This document shows, one piece after another, positions 5,826-6,298 of a stretch of 6,298 bases of DNA. The DNA lies in NCBI GenBank assembly GCA_015494385.1, contig WGBJ01000540.1:1-6298 (forward strand). The letters run 5' to 3'. Origin of the DNA: Marinosulfonomonas sp. (GTDB lineage Bacteria > Pseudomonadota > Alphaproteobacteria > Rhodobacterales > Rhodobacteraceae). The notes beneath the pieces were generated by a model. It was not told where the DNA came from and did no database searches. It was given only the letters and a program-made list of their open reading frames with translations. The translations under genes and the position numbers were made by a program. The first letter of the stretch is position 1, and each line of letters opens with the position of its first letter.

Positions 5826-6298
5826 TTACTGGGAAAGGCGCTGGCGCAAATCAGTGGCTTTGGCGGGCGCGATGGCCTGCAATACGCCAATCAATAGCAT
5901 CACCTGCTGGGTGTTGCCATCTTTGATCAGTTGCACACCGGCCTGATGGTACATTTCCGCCGCCTCGGCGTTGCGGCGCTGGGCGTAGTAGAGGTTGCCC
6001 AGCTCGCCCTTGATGTCGGCGTTGTCGGGAAAATCGTTAACCAACCCTTTGTAGCGGGCCTCGGCACCGGCCATGTCGCGGTTCCAATAGGCCTGACGGG
6101 CCTCTTTCAAGCGGTTTTCCAGATTGGCGGCAGGTTTGGTTGCAGGCGCGGGGGCGGCAGGTTGCGGTGTCGGCGTGACGATTTGTGCAGTGTCGGCGGT
6201 GGGGTATTTGGGTGGCTGCTGGGTCGCGGGTGCTTCGGCAACGGGCTGCACGATGGCTTGCGCATCGGGGCGGGCCACGGGTTTTGGCGCCTCGGAGA
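5826..6298 (-). CDS. TPR-repeat protein, C-terminal part
   Basis: The reading frame is open to the right edge, so the gene starts outside the window; a GTG at 6278 is possible but there is no reason to prefer it. Counting from that GTG, residues 1-51 are rich in proline, alanine, threonine and glutamine (for example PTPQPAAPAPATKPAA), a flexible linker. Residues about 56-86 and 87-120 look like two tetratricopeptide repeats, with the pattern YWNRDMAGAEARYKGLVNDFPDN and then GNLYYAQRRNAEAAEMYHQA. A final helix ends at RQRLSQ. TPR domains bind other proteins, so this is probably a scaffold or adaptor for the GTPase encoded 24 bases downstream. What precedes the linker cannot be seen; a kinase, chaperone or membrane domain are all open. 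The specific function is unknown. Confidence 0.82.
   Translation of the reverse strand, partial: SEAPKPVARPDAQAIVQPVAEAPATQQPPKYPTADTAQIVTPTPQPAAPAPATKPAANLENRLKEARQAYWNRDMAGAEARYKGLVNDFPDNADIKGELGNLYYAQRRNAEAAEMYHQAGVQLIKDGNTQQVMLLIGVLQAIAPAKATDLRQRLSQ

Overview
The window looks like a GC-rich chromosomal stretch from an alphaproteobacterium, probably of the Rhodobacterales (Roseobacter/Rhodobacter type). I base this on overall protein character and gene neighbourhoods; no rRNA or other phylogenetic marker is present. It is densely coding, with no sign of a tRNA, insertion sequence, CRISPR array or phage gene.

Layout. (1) Positions 1-580, minus strand: the 5' end of pyrD (class 2 dihydroorotate dehydrogenase, cut by the window edge) preceded by a small DUF952 gene; the two overlap by four bases (ATGA). 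(2) Positions 581-684: a divergent intergenic region with an imperfect dyad and the ribosome binding site of the next gene. (3) Positions 685-2220, plus strand: a secreted 5'-nucleotidase/UshA-family protein with an unusual set of metal-site residues, closed by a strong intrinsic terminator (2241-2280). (4) Positions 2305-2967, plus strand: an SRAP-domain (HMCES/YedK) protein that shields abasic sites. It runs tail-to-tail into the next gene with a 12-base overlap. (5) Positions 2956-6298, minus strand: a tight run read right to left. It consists of a TPR protein (partial), a dynamin/EHD-like GTPase with two membrane segments, a small protein resembling the FtsH (M41) peptidase domain with a broken HExxH motif, and a dimethylarginine dimethylaminohydrolase (DDAH). 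Gaps are 24, 10 and 16 bases, so the four genes are probably co-transcribed.

How the genes may work together. pyrD supplies pyrimidine synthesis and the UshA-like protein may act on extracellular nucleotides, but they are divergently transcribed and need not be linked. The most interesting part is the TPR - dynamin-like GTPase - degenerate M41-like cluster. A scaffold, a membrane-anchored GTPase and a protease-fold protein that has probably lost normal zinc binding could form a membrane-associated machine. No function for such a trio can be read from the sequence alone. DDAH at the end of the run is a well-recognised metabolic enzyme and may simply share the transcript.
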